64,000 nt of DNA from Diphasiastrum complanatum (Eukaryota > Streptophyta > Lycopodiopsida > Lycopodiales > Lycopodiaceae). The notes beneath the pieces are model-generated. The model did no database searches and was not told the origin of the DNA. It was given only the letters and a program-made list of their open reading frames with translations. Location: the NCBI GenBank assembly GCA_029204225.1, contig CM055106.1, positions 11,328,539 through 11,392,538 of the forward strand. The letters run 5' to 3'. This document shows, piece after piece, positions 22,543-34,222 of the stretch (its first letter is position 1; each line of letters opens with the position of its first letter). Position numbers and translations under genes: made by a program.

Positions 22543-23513
22543 ATATCAAGCAATGTGATGTATGTCAGAGAGCGTGCAGACCAACGAAGGCAAATTATGA
22601 GCCATTACATTCTATATTGGCTCAAGCGCCATTTGAGAAGTGGGGACTTGATTACATTGGCCCTATTCACCCAACCGCTTACAGTACCCAAGCCCGATAT
22701 ATTATCGTGGATACAGATTATCTCACAAAGTGGGTTGAAGCCAAAGTAGTGCATGTAGCAGATGCTAGGTCCACCGCGAAGTTCCTTTACGAAAATATCA
22801 TTGTACACTTCGGATGCCCAGTAGAGATAGTCAGCGATCGGGGAACTCACTTTGTCAACGAGACCATCAAGGTCTTATTAGAAGAGTTCTTTGTGATCCA
22901 TTGTTTCAGCACACCTTACTACCCAAGAGGCAATGGCCAAGCCGAATATTCTAATAAGATTATGTGCGGCATTTTGACAAAGACAGTGGAAGCAAGCAGA
23001 TCAGATTGGGAGCACAAGCTACACGCTGCTTTGTGGGCTTTCAGAATTGCATACAAAGGCAGCACCGAACAAACTCCATTCCAACTGGTGTATGGCCAAG
23101 ATGTAGTCATGCCGGTGGAATTTCTCGTTCCATCTCTTCGCATTGCCACAGTGCAACGATTGGATGGTACAAAATCGCTCCACCTTCGTCACGAAGTGCT
23201 ATACAAGTTGTGCGAAACAGGCTTGTTAGCGGTCCATGTGCTTGCTGCAGAGAAAGCACGTCGCAAGGCCTGGCGTGATCGTCGTCTTCACAAGAAAGAT
23301 CTTCAAAAAGGAGATTTGGTCCTCATGTACAAGACAAAGGCGATCAAAGGAAAGCTGAAGTTCACTGCTGAAGGCCCTTATTACATCACCGACATCTTAT
23401 CGCAAGGGGCAGTGACTTTAGAAACAATGGATGGGACACCATTTTCTACGCCCATCAACGGTAGTCGGTTATGCAAGTACTGGTCGTCACCACCCTTCCC
23501 AAACACTTCTTGA
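22543..23513 (+). pseudogene. Gypsy integrase
   Basis: Just upstream of the open frame, CDVCQRA from the HHCC zinc-binding end is readable in another frame. The frame 22617-23513 has EKWGLDYIGPI (first Asp), FGCPVEIVSDRGTHFVNETI (second Asp), YYPRGNGQAEYSNKI (catalytic Glu), WEHKLHAALWAFR and a C-terminal DNA-binding part (KGDLVLMYKTK, GPYYITDIL). It is intact over the core, ending at TGA 23511-23513. It corresponds closely to the minus-strand copy at 32016-33000. Confidence 0.9.
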
Positions 23514-23667
23514 AGAGTTTAGGATAGGCTCCTCATCATCGAATAAAGCCTCAGGTTTTACGTGAGCGATCTTTATCCACGCTTTTCCTGGCGCACTCCA
23601 TTATCCGCAATAAACGTGTCGACAGCCTCCTTCCACAACAAGCACAGGCAGGTGTCGTGGGACCGTC

Positions 23668-23688
23668 ACCTATTTAGGTGGGGGATAC
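23668..23688 (+). promoter_or_regulatory. Polypurine tract before the 3' LTR
   Basis: AGGTGGGGGATAC ends at 23688, directly before TGTTGGGC. The same tract appears beside the minus-strand LTR at about 31779-31792. It primes plus-strand cDNA synthesis in this class. Confidence 0.75.
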
Positions 23689-24466
23689 TGTTGGGCACTT
23701 AGTGGGTCCCGCCACTAAAGTACTACTGGCTAAGCTTACCAATGGGCCCCACCACAATACACTGTACATGTAGAGCAATAAGTGCGAGGGCACTGGCTTC
23801 TTGCGTGTATAAGCCCAACCCAATGAGCACGCAATCTGGTTTTGTAGAACTTGTAGAATTAGGAATAAGTGACTAGGGGCCTAAAACTCTAAAATGACAT
23901 TGGAGGCCCTAAGTCAAGTTGTTAATAAAAAAGCTAAAAGGGCCCAAATTAGAACTCACATGAATCATGTGAGTGCCCTTGTGTTTTCTTAAAGAACCAT
24001 TAGATTCATTTTGTGTTAGTTTAGGAGGCTGGGTTTAGGATCCTTGCCATTGTAATAACCAATAGGAGAAAGGGGCAAGGGCCTTTCCCATTCATAAAAA
24101 GGCACCCTTTGTACCATATTTCCATGTTCAATAGGAGGGGGAGATTATGCCCAAATGAGATTTGAACATCCTTGCTTCCTTCCCTCCCTCTCTCTCTCTT
24201 ACGTTTTGTATTTGCTTTCCATTTGCTTATTCTCTCTACTTGCATGTTGTTAATGATTTCTAAGAGAGTAGAGAGGATAGGATGTAAGCACCTCCCCCAT
24301 TGTAATCTATTCTTCCTTCTCGTACTTGTGGTTAAAGTAGGGTGGATAGCTAGATGTGGTTAAATCTAGGTGTGGTTAGAGTAGGATTTGCAAGCTAACT
24401 TCGCGAGGGAAGCACTATTCTCTTGAGAACGAATATATGCGTGACAGGTGAACCAAGGCCGCTACA
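23689..24466 (+). repeat. 3' LTR (778 bp)
   Basis: It runs from TGTTGGGCACTTAGTGGGTC to GGCCGCTACA and is near-identical to the 5' LTR outside the microsatellite, with scattered substitutions (for example AATTAGG versus AATCATG near the AATAAGTG block). The right target duplication CAACC follows. Confidence 0.93.
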
Positions 24467-25450
24467 CAACCATAGCCAGTCCAGGTGGTAATTCCAGTGC
24501 CACCCACATTTGAAGCTGCACAAGCCAGTTCGAGCCAAGACCAAAGAACAGACGCAACGGGGCCTGATATTCAAGACCATGGCCAGGACCAAGGTACCAA
24601 CCAAGGTGCATATCAGAGCCAAGAGAAAATTGGAGAGTAACATTAGGCTTCCACCTCCAAGGCTCTCGCACAATCTCTGTCAGCCACGCATTCCACAAAC
24701 CAAAGACGGTGGAGGACGAAATCAATGCGTATCTAGTCCAATATCCACATGAATCCTCATGCGGCAGCTGGCATATATCCTTCTCGGCAAAAGACATCAG
24801 AGGCAACAAGTTGGCATGCCTTCTGGCATTGGACCCACAACTTGAGTGGCGGCAGCGCACGTTCAAGAAAGATCCCGCGGCCATCAGGGCGTATGTAACC
24901 AACCCACACCAGTTGCTCATCAAACCACATTTCATCCCCATTCCACGATGATCAAAATGGGCAGAATGTGGTACTCCCTTGGACCATGTCATCATCGGAA
25001 CACGGATGTAGATGCCAAAAAGGCTCTCATCCAATTCTTTAAATATTATATCAAGTGCTATGATCCCGTAGTCCACGCGACATCCGAATTCACCCGGGAC
25101 TTTGAATTTTTTATGGGTGTCTCCACCAGATGCAAACCACTTGCCTCCCATCTTTTATGATCCTAACAAAGCCTTGGTATCCGAAAAAGTTGAAGACCAA
25201 CTTCTAGTGGCTCAAGTGTACTATAGAGCGACATTATTAGGCCATCCTTGGCCTAGCAATTTTCAAACATGGATCGACCAATTTTGGGTCATTGGCGTCC
25301 ACAAGTCCTTCTTTCCCTCCAAAGATGTGAAAAGCCAAAAAAGACTGGAGTTTATGGAAGAAGTGACCGGCTATTTTATTCGACGATGAAAAGAAACATG
25401 GGGTCCCTACTAGCTGCATAGTGCCTAGGGACTGGCACTACTTCAGGTTG
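24467..25450 (+). pseudogene. Unclassified host ORF, right part
   Basis: This continues the region interrupted at 16528. Broken plus-strand frames read DQRTDATGPDIQDHGQDQ, then from 25102 an open frame with YDPNKALVSEKVEDQLLVAQ, WPSNFQTWIDQFWVIGVHKS and RLEFMEEVTGYF, then CIVPRDWHYFRLEDLLWVFS. The protein looks real but I do not recognise its family. It ends just before an LTR-like start at 25458. Confidence 0.45.
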
Positions 25451-25457
25451 GAGGACC

Positions 25458-25925
25458 TGTTGTGGGTATTCTCTGCACATAAATAAAATGACCAAAATAT
25501 AAATAAGTTGCGAGGGCCGTGATGCTAGCATAAGCCCATGGCCCAATGAGAACTTGTTTAAATAAACTAGACTTTGGGCCATGTAACTAATATATTATTA
25601 AAAAGGCCAAAGTTTGAGTTAACTAAGTTATTGTTAATTAGTCAAAAGTCAAATGGTGGTAGGCAAAGTGTGCTTCTTTGTGCACCATAGATTAGGATGT
25701 GTTCCTTTTGAAGGGCTAGGATTTTAATCCTACCTTCTTGAAGTAGCCAATAGGAAGCAAGGGCCAAGGGCCTCTCCAAAGATAAAAAGACACCTCTCGT
25801 ATACCGTTTCACATGCTAATAGAGACGAGAAAACTCTACCACTTTGGCGCTTTGCTCTTTGCTATCTTTTGTTTGAAACCTCTTCTTGCATTTCGCAAAA
25901 TTGATCTTGATCATCTACTGTAAAA
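25458..25925 (+). mobile_element. Diverged LTR-like sequence after the host ORF
   Basis: After GGTTGGAGGACC the DNA begins TGTTGTGGGTATTC and follows the block order of the LTR at 23689-24466: GCGAGGGC, ATAAGCCCA..CCCAATGAG, CCAATAGGA..AAGGGCCAAGGGCCT, ATAAAAAGACACC, then ACATGCTAATAGAG. Sequence identity outside these blocks is low, so it is a separate, older subfamily. The end is not resolved. Confidence 0.55.
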
Positions 25926-26139
25926 GATGATGACACCTACAAGGAAGTGCAAAGCCACCTCTAAAGCCACTGCTGAAAATTCTAAGACATCGAGCGCATC
26001 TCCCAGCATACACAAATGGCCATGGACCAGTTACCACTCGGATCACCAAGGAAAATGGGGGTCATGGATCCATCAGAAATCACACATTCACAGCTTGACG
26101 AATCGTTTGAGAGGATGGCTGCTACGGCCGACAACGCTT

Positions 26140-26420
26140 TGTGTTGCGCGAATTGTTCGCGACAATTGCCTCTTTGCGACATTTTCGTCTTTCGCGAATT
26201 GTTTGCGACAGATGACAATTCTTGCTTGAAGAAATCTAGAAGAATTTGCGAATTATTTGCCACAATTTCACGACATCTGAGGTTTGAACAAGAACAAAAT
26301 ATTTTGCGACAAGATTATGTTCGCGAATCTTTTGAGCTTTAACTAGAAAGCCACGAGCTTCTACAAGAAATTGTTTTGCGAATCTTTCGAGTTGGCTGCA
26401 AGACAAAGTTCGCAAATCCT
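26140..26420. repeat. Cluster of TTCGCGAA / TTTGCGAC motifs
   Basis: GCGAATTGTTCGCGAC, CGCGAATTGTTTGCGAC, GCGAATTATTTGCCAC, TCGCGAATCTTTTGAG, TGCGAATCTTTCGAG and TCGCAAATCCTTCGAG follow each other at 40-80 base intervals. It lies within the presumed Copia LTR that starts at 26535 on the minus strand. Confidence 0.6.
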
Positions 26421-26534
26421 TCGAGATTGATCATGAATAAAAAAGTTTTGAGTTCACGTTCGTTTCTTATCCTTTGTCAAGTAAACTGCGCGCTTTGTTA
26501 GTAGAATCAAGATCTGTCTGATCAGTTGTTCTAC

Positions 26535-26930
26535 AGCTCCCTCTCAAAATGGCAGTTGGATTATCCCCAATCTTCTTCGCTGCTTTTCAAACAAAGCCTT
26601 ACTGAGTGGCTTCGTAAAGATATCAGCTATCATTTCCTATGTTGGTATGAAGACTGTCTTCAGTATCTTCTTCTCGACTAAGTCCTGAATCACATGATAT
26701 TTGATAGCTATGTGCTTCGTTTTTGAGTGAAATACTGGATCTTTCATAAGATAGATTGTTGAAGTGTTATCCATTAACAAGACATAAGGTTCATAAATAG
26801 ATTCATCAAATCCTTCCAACATCTGTTTAATCCAAATCAGCTCGTTTGGCATGGACATTTTGCGAGTAAATGCGAGCTTAGTGAGTTTATTTGACCAAAG
26901 AAAGGTGATCATGACAATTATCACATTCAA
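26535..26930 (-). pseudogene. Copia RNase H C-terminus with polypurine tract, minus strand
   Basis: The frame 26930-26637 contains LIWIKQMLEGF, LLMDNTSTIYLMKDPVFHSK and KHIAIKYHVIQDLVEKK, the end of Copia RNase H. After a stop it continues with ADIFTKPLSKALFEKQRRRL. Then GAGAGGGAGC (polypurine tract) precedes TGTAGAAC at 26535 downward, the probable LTR start. Confidence 0.75.
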
Positions 26931-28644
26931 GGACGAGTCAGAACAATAATTTTAATTCCAACTATCAAACTGGAGTGACTAAACCCTTTTTTCATAGCTG
27001 CAGAAATTCATGAGAACGAGAAATAATATGTTGAAATAGAATCTGGTTGTAAAAGATGAAAAATGTAAATAGAAACCTTTTAAATTAAGCTTGGATTTGG
27101 CATAATATCTTGTTTCCTATAGCTCGAGTCTGCGAGACGATGATTCATTTGCTCTATGCATTACATGTTGTCCAAGATTAAGTGGGGCTCTACTACATAT
27201 TTTAGTTGTCACATTCTCCTTCACTATGCATTCGAATAACCAAACTATAGCAAGTGTGAATTCCTGATACGAAGTTGACTGGATCTGCATGAAGAGGGTT
27301 TGGCAAGTGGGCAATATCCTCATCAAACCAAGGAGGTTGCTTCTAAATTTTCCTGAAAGAGAAAACAATCTCCTTACGATGCTTGGGTTGAATCGTCTTT
27401 ACATAAGTGGGACTATGAATGTGTATGTGTAGCGATCATTTCAGCTGACTACCAGTTTATATAGGAGACATCTTATTTGCTAAACAATGAAAATAATGTT
27501 TGAGCATTTGAAGCTTCTACACATAAGAATCAATAATCAGATTGCCATAAGTGAGCTGCTAACATACTTTACTCAGTCTTCTCTTGAATTTTCCATGAAT
27601 AAATCGAGCTGCCCAATTTCACCAATAATTATGAAATCTGGGTGCTATATAGTCATTTAAGAAACTTCATCTACGTACTAAATCTGCATTATGATGTGAT
27701 TGGCCATGTTGCCTAGTGAATTATCATGGCATACATAGATATAAACAATTAATAAAAAAAAACAAAAGCAAAGGAAAATGTCATGTAGGTGGCAAAAATA
27801 AACACGTCAACTAACTACAATGAAAAAAATGATCTAATACATAATCATGCAGATGCATAAGAAAGACCTTATTTCTCGATTCTTGAAGTCCAACAAAATA
27901 ACATGTCAGTTGAGTTATCTCAAGTAACTTTTTAGATTACCACACTCACCTTCTTTCCAATCAAGGCTTTGCCATACATCATGATTTTTGCTTTTGTTTC
28001 TATACTTGCTAATTTCAATCGTGAGCATTGTGAGTACACTTTTCAATCGTGAACATTGAGTACACTTTTTAAAAAAACTTTTAATTTCATAAATCCTGAA
28101 TAGTATCTTGCACAAAGATATTAATTGGATTGCACAAAGATTTTTTTTAGACTGCTACAACACTTCATTCTTTATATAAATTTAAGGAATGCACTACCAA
28201 GAAGAGATATGACTTCCATGAGATGAAAACAAGAGACTCCACCCAAGATATAAGAGCCCTTCTCTCATATCTACTAACGTCCACAACAAGTTTTTTTTAG
28301 AACAAAGCTCATACGCCATGATAGTATCATTAATCAAGAAATCTGATATTTAACTAAGTATATTCCAAGCTTACGCAACTACTTGAAATGCTCTCAATAC
28401 ACATATAAAATCTGTGTGAACTAGTCAATCTTCCATGCACTCATCATTGATGTAAATATTTTTGCAAGTTTGGTGTCGATTTTTCTGTTTGTTCGTAACA
28501 TCATGAACAATAAGCATATTTTGTGCAGCTTGCTCTGCATACACAGGCAACTCACTTTATTGGAAGTGAGCATGAAGTAAATTCATTTGAAAAGGTGATC
28601 ATTAAGAATAAAATGCAATGCTAAATATGACATAAATGTACTTA
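26931..28644. other. AT-rich interval, no recognised gene
   Basis: Only short frames occur and none resembles a known protein. An imperfect 24-base direct repeat (CAATCGTGAGCATTGTGAGTAC and CAATCGTGAACATTGAGTAC, about 28015-28064) is visible. It may contain 3' flanking sequence of the minus-strand methyltransferase-like gene ending at 28645. Confidence 0.5.
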
Positions 28645-29400
28645 CTATGGCATGAAGTCATCCAAGTCTACTGGATCAAACGGGACAACTTCATCATCAT
28701 CATCAAGGTCTACTGCTGTGCTGGTGTGCGTACCTGACTAAAGTAGTATCTCTGATTCAAGACACCATAATGATTACTAATTATATTCTTATCACAAATT
28801 ATGCAAAGCAATTAAATGTGAAAAAAAATCATGATATACCAAAGATGGAATGTAAAATTTACATAGAACATACTATCTTTGCTCTCAACATGTCTTAATA
28901 GTTCCTCGTCCATGTCCATGACACCTCATGCCGATTGGAAGCCCTGCACCCATGAACAGTGGCTCCACAACCCATGAATGGGTCATATATGACCCCGTGA
29001 CTTTTACAAAGATACTCAATTGCAAAATGCATAAAATTGGGGCTCTTCTCCACCCTTGCTCTACAAGATATTGTTGTCTTGCTATTAGTACCAAACAACC
29101 CACTTTGCTGCATTCTGTATGTCAACTTGCTTTGCTGACAATTTTGTGGGACCATATCTGGCTCCATGGTAGCGAATAATTGTTTGCAATACCTCATCTT
29201 ATATTCCATTATGCACTCCTCCAATGGGCCATCGTCACCAAAGTTGGACGGAGCTGATGAAGCACATACTATTTAAAATGACATACAAATATAACATACT
29301 GAAATTGAACAAAAGAAAAAAAGATAAGCACACAAATTGGCTTTCACATAGATGCATGTTAAACTTGCACTAATTACATACCAAGCTCACGTAGATGCCA
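28645..29400 (-). pseudogene. Amino-methyltransferase-like gene, 3' exons, one frameshift
   Basis: Three minus-strand segments join in phase. Exon A ends at 29382 (..HLREL, donor GTATGT). Exon B runs 29268-28863 (acceptor AAATAG, donor GTAAAT). Exon C runs 28737-28645 (acceptor TTTAG) and ends in an Asp-rich tail, DLDDDDEVVPFDPVDLDDF, and TAG. Exon B has EKSPNFMHFAIEYLCKSHGV then YDPFMGCGATVHGCR, which matches motifs X and I (DPFxGSGxT) of N6-adenine/N4-cytosine amino-methyltransferases, followed after a 1-base frameshift near 28922 by MDMDEELL, a motif II-like acidic end. The catalytic DPPY/SPPW motif should lie upstream and is not seen; repeats fill that DNA. It could be a gene with a sequencing error, or a pseudogene. 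The target (DNA or other) is unknown. Confidence 0.5.
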
Positions 29401-29419
29401 GCCCGTTGACAAGCAATTT

Positions 29420-30150
29420 TTTTTCAACCCAAGAGGGCTGATCATCGATGATCAACCATGTTGGGCTAATCCATTTGCAACCCTATGTTGGGTTGAAAAG
29501 AAATGTCAGTAGTCTGCTGGCCAGCCAGTGAGCTGGCAAAACAATTTGCAGCACTTTTGTATATCAAGTGTCAATCATTTGGCATCGCATCAACATGGAC
29601 AAATTTAGGCCCCTCCTCAAATTCAGTAGGAAAAATTGTTGGTCAGCTACCCACCAATAGCTGAAATTTTAGGCGTATTAATATCTATAAAGAATCAAGT
29701 CCCATGCTAACTTTCAAGCTGTGAGAAATCGAAGCACTACAAGCAAGTTCTAGCAGATAACAACAACTCTAAGCATGATGCTACCTGTGAAGAAACCAGT
29801 CGCATGCTAACTTGCAAGTTCGTATTAATGTAGTGAGATGCATGGTACTGGTGCGAAAATCTGGCAAATGGATCGGCCTTATTAGCCCAATAAGGCTATC
29901 GTCGACGATCAGCCTTGTTGAGCTGAAAAAGAATGCCACCCCGTGCTAAAAGTAGAGTTCAACCCATCATTCTGATTTAACCCATTTTGGCAGCTTTTCT
30001 GGACGTTTTTCACAAGATCTATTTGGCTTGCATTTCTTTCAGCCCAACAGGGCTGATCGTCGACGATCGGTCTTATTGGGCTGAAAAAAATGCTAGCCCA
30101 CTGGCCACCCAGCGCCAGCAGGCTAGCAAAAAAATTTGCAACCCTATCTA
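29420..30150. repeat. Cluster of three palindromes with a TCRTCGAYGA core
   Basis: Near-palindromes are centred at about 29438 (ATCATCGATGAT), 29903 (ATCGTCGACGAT) and 30061 (ATCGTCGACGAT). Arms contain AGCCCAA(C/T)A and its complement. The third spans 30037-30086 with about 4 mismatches in 25 base pairs. Each is followed by a similar downstream block ending in GCCAGC..CTGGC and AATTTGCA. They look like copies of one short fold-back element. Confidence 0.8.
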
Positions 30151-30327
30151 TGTTTCAATTTTTTTGGTAAACTCGATGGCAGATCGATTACAATACATCA
30201 TAAAAAATATTTTGATGACAGCAAATCAAGCTAACATATTGAAAAGCATACCAAGTATGATCATTGTCATCATATTTGTTTGGCCTCCGCAACCATGCTG
30301 ATTGATGTAACACTGGCTTTTCCACAA

Positions 30328-30514
<187 letters not shown>

Positions 30515-30951
30515 CTTACAACCATTTTACACATCATCAATAAGAACTGAAGTAATATATATAACCACAAGAAAAAATGAGCCTAAAAAAATAACCCAAG
30601 CTGGTTGCTATTTGACTAAAGCTATCAATAATCACCTTTTGCTTAAGGAATGACCAACTAAGGTCCCAATGATTAAAAAATTATAATAAAATGACTAGAT
30701 TAAAAATGATAAAAAAAATTGCCAAAGTGTGGAGGCAAGTTGGGTGGACATCATGAGAAATATTTATTGCTTAACTCTTATTTATTTCCAGTAGGGAATC
30801 TAAGAGTTAGATGGTAGCAAACAAATCGTGAGAGTAGTAGAGAATTGATATGGCCGAGTTAATACACTATAGACCCATATAGACACTGGACATTTTTCTA
30901 TACATTTGTTATACAAAATACTTTTTTGTGATCTCTTAGAAGTACTCAAAT

Positions 30952-31778
<827 letters not shown>

Positions 31779-32015
31779 GTATCCCCCACCTAAATAGGTG
31801 ACGGTCCCACGACACCTGTCTGTGCTTGTTGTGTAAGAAGGTTGTTGACACATTTATTGCGGATGATGGAGTGCGTCAGAAGTCTTTGTTGTATATGCTT
31901 GTACATACCTTTCCACTCAAGTCTCAAGTAGAATACAAAGAAGACTACAGAGATAAATATTGCTTACATAAAACCTGAGGCTTTATTCGATGATGAGGAG
32001 CCTATCCTGAACTCT

Positions 32016-33165
32016 TTAAGAAATGTTTGGGAAGGCTGGTGGTGACCAATACTTGCGTAACCGGATACCGTTGATGGGCGTAGCAAACGGTGTCCCATCC
32101 ATTGTTTCTAAAGTCACTGCCCCTTGCGATAGGATGTCGATGATGCGATAAGGGCCTTCACCAGTGAACTTCAGCTTTCCTTTGATTGCCTTTGTCTTGT
32201 ACATGAGGACCAAATCTCCTTTTTGAAGATCTTTCTTGTGAAGACGACGATCATGCCAAACCTTGCGACGTGCTTTCTCTACAGCAAGGGCATGGACCGC
32301 TAACAAGCGTGTTTCGCACATTTTGTGTAGCGCTTAATGACAAAGGTGGAGCGATCTTGTATCATCCAATCTTTGCACTGTGGCAATGCGAAGAGATGGA
32401 ACAAGAAATTCCACCGGCATAACTGCATCTTGGCCATACACCAGTTGGAATGGCGTTTGTTCGGTGTTGCCTTTGTATGCAGTTCTAAAAGCCCACAGAG
32501 CAACGTGTAGCTTGTGCTCCCAATCTGATTTGCTTGCTTCCACGGTATTTGTCAAAATGTCGCACAGAATCTTATTAGAAGATTCGGCTTGGCCATTGCC
32601 TCTTGGGTAGTAAGGCATGCTGAAACGATATATCACAAAGAACTCTTCTAATAAGACCTTGATGGTCTCATTGACAAACTGAGTTCCTCGATCATTGACT
32701 ATCTCCACTGGGCATCCGAAGTGTACAATGATATTTTTGTAAAGGAACTTCGCAGTGGACCTAGCATCTGCTACGCGCACTGCTTTGGCTTCAACCCACT
32801 TTGTGAGATAATCTGTAGCCACGATAATATATCCGGCTTGGGTACTGCAAGCGGCTGGGTGAATAGGGCCGATGTAATCAAGTCCCCATTTCTCAAATAG
32901 AGCTTGAGCCAATACAGGATGTAACAGCTCATAATTTGCCTTCATTGGTCTACGCGCTCTCTGACATACATCACATTGCTTGATATATGTCTCAGTATCC
33001 TTGTGCATTGTTGGCCACCAACAACCGGATTGTAGAATCTTGTGTATTGTTACATCTGCTACAAAGTGTTCGCCTCCCATTGCTTCATGCAAGAGGGACA
33101 TGATTTGACTTGTCTCATGGGGCAAGATACAACGACCAGTGATATTATCCACCCTCTTCGATACA
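32016..33165 (-). pseudogene. Gypsy integrase, minus strand
   Basis: From 33152 downward: ILPHETSQIMSLLHEAMGGE, then the zinc-binding CDVCQRARRP, then EKWGLDYIGPI (Asp), FGCPVEIVNDRGTQFVNETI (Asp) and YYPRGNGQAESSNKI (Glu). A stop at about 32334 splits off the C-terminal part (32321-32016: KGDLVLMYKTK, GPYRIIDILSQGA). This copy keeps the zinc-binding end that is only partly kept in the 22.5-kb copy. Confidence 0.9.
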
Positions 33166-33166
33166 G

Positions 33167-34222
33167 TTAGCCGACAATCAGCTGATATGGATGAGCTTTA
33201 AGTACAAGTTTCCGCTGTTGCGCCTTGGATAGTGAACGATGTGGTTGGTCGTCCATCAGATACTCAACTATGTCTGCGGCCCAATCGGGTACAACATCCA
33301 CATAAAATAAAGCAGCATCCGGTAACTCATCATCAGGTTGGGGATCCTTCTGTGTTGATCTGATTTGAGATACATGATCAGTCATATGATGTTGCTTGCC
33401 CTCGTGTACCACTATTCAAAAATCAAACTCGTGCAACAAGAGTAACCATCTAGTGATTCTCCCTGTGTTGCAGGTTTTGTTGACTAGGTAGAGCAAAGGT
33501 TGATGATCAGTGTGGAATGCAAAATGAGTGGCCCTAAGATAATGGCGAAACTTCTTGACCACAAATATCATTGCCAAGGCTTCTCGTTCAGTCGTTGAAT
33601 AGTTGATTTTAGCATCGTTGAGTTGTCGACTGGCAAAGCGAATAGGAAAGTCTTTCTTGTACTCGTCTGGCTGGGTCAAAACTACTCCTATAGCATACTT
33701 TGATGTGTCGGTATGCACATGAAACTCAATTGTCCAATTGGGAGGCTGTAAGATTGGTGCAGATATAAGTGCTTCCTTCAGCTTTTGGAAAGCTCGTAGG
33801 GCTTCCTCCGTCCAATGTGGATCAATTGTCAGCTTGTAAATAGGACGTACCAAATCCGCAAAGAATATAATAAAGATTCGGTAGTAATTGGCATGTCCCA
33901 TAAATACATAAACTCCATGAATCATTCCAGGGGTTGGAAGATCCATGATAATACGTATCTTAGACAGATCAGTGGCAATCCCATGTCTAGATACAATATG
34001 GCCCAGGATAAGACCATGTGTGACCCAAAATTGACATTTCTTTGGGTTCAATGATATTTGAAATATGCGGCATTGTATAAGCACTTTCTCTAGTTGAGAT
34101 AAGTGTTCATCATTAAATCCGTGCACACAAAGATCATCAAGGAAGATCTCTAGGAACAAAAGATCAAAGTCAGTTCTCGACCCCAAAACATCAAAATAGA
34201 TTTCGATCTTGGCCTGGGGCAA
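33167..34222 (-). pseudogene. Gypsy reverse transcriptase (3' half) and RNase H, minus strand
   Basis: The frame 34222-33416 begins inside RT: the catalytic box reads FLDDLCVHG in place of the usual YxDD; then NPKKCQFWV, GHIVSRHGIATDLSKI, then RNase H with FHVHTDTSKYAIGVVLTQPD, YSTTEREALAMIFVVKKFRH and FHTDHQPLLYL. A stop at about 33413 precedes a linker frame (33412-33167). The element is truncated at about 34222; no 5' RT, protease, gag or second LTR is on this side. Confidence 0.88.

Noticed and set aside
24462-25151. 229-codon minus-strand ORF
   Set aside because: It lies opposite the plus-strand host ORF and contains no recognisable domain; its right half mirrors the better-supported plus-strand frames.
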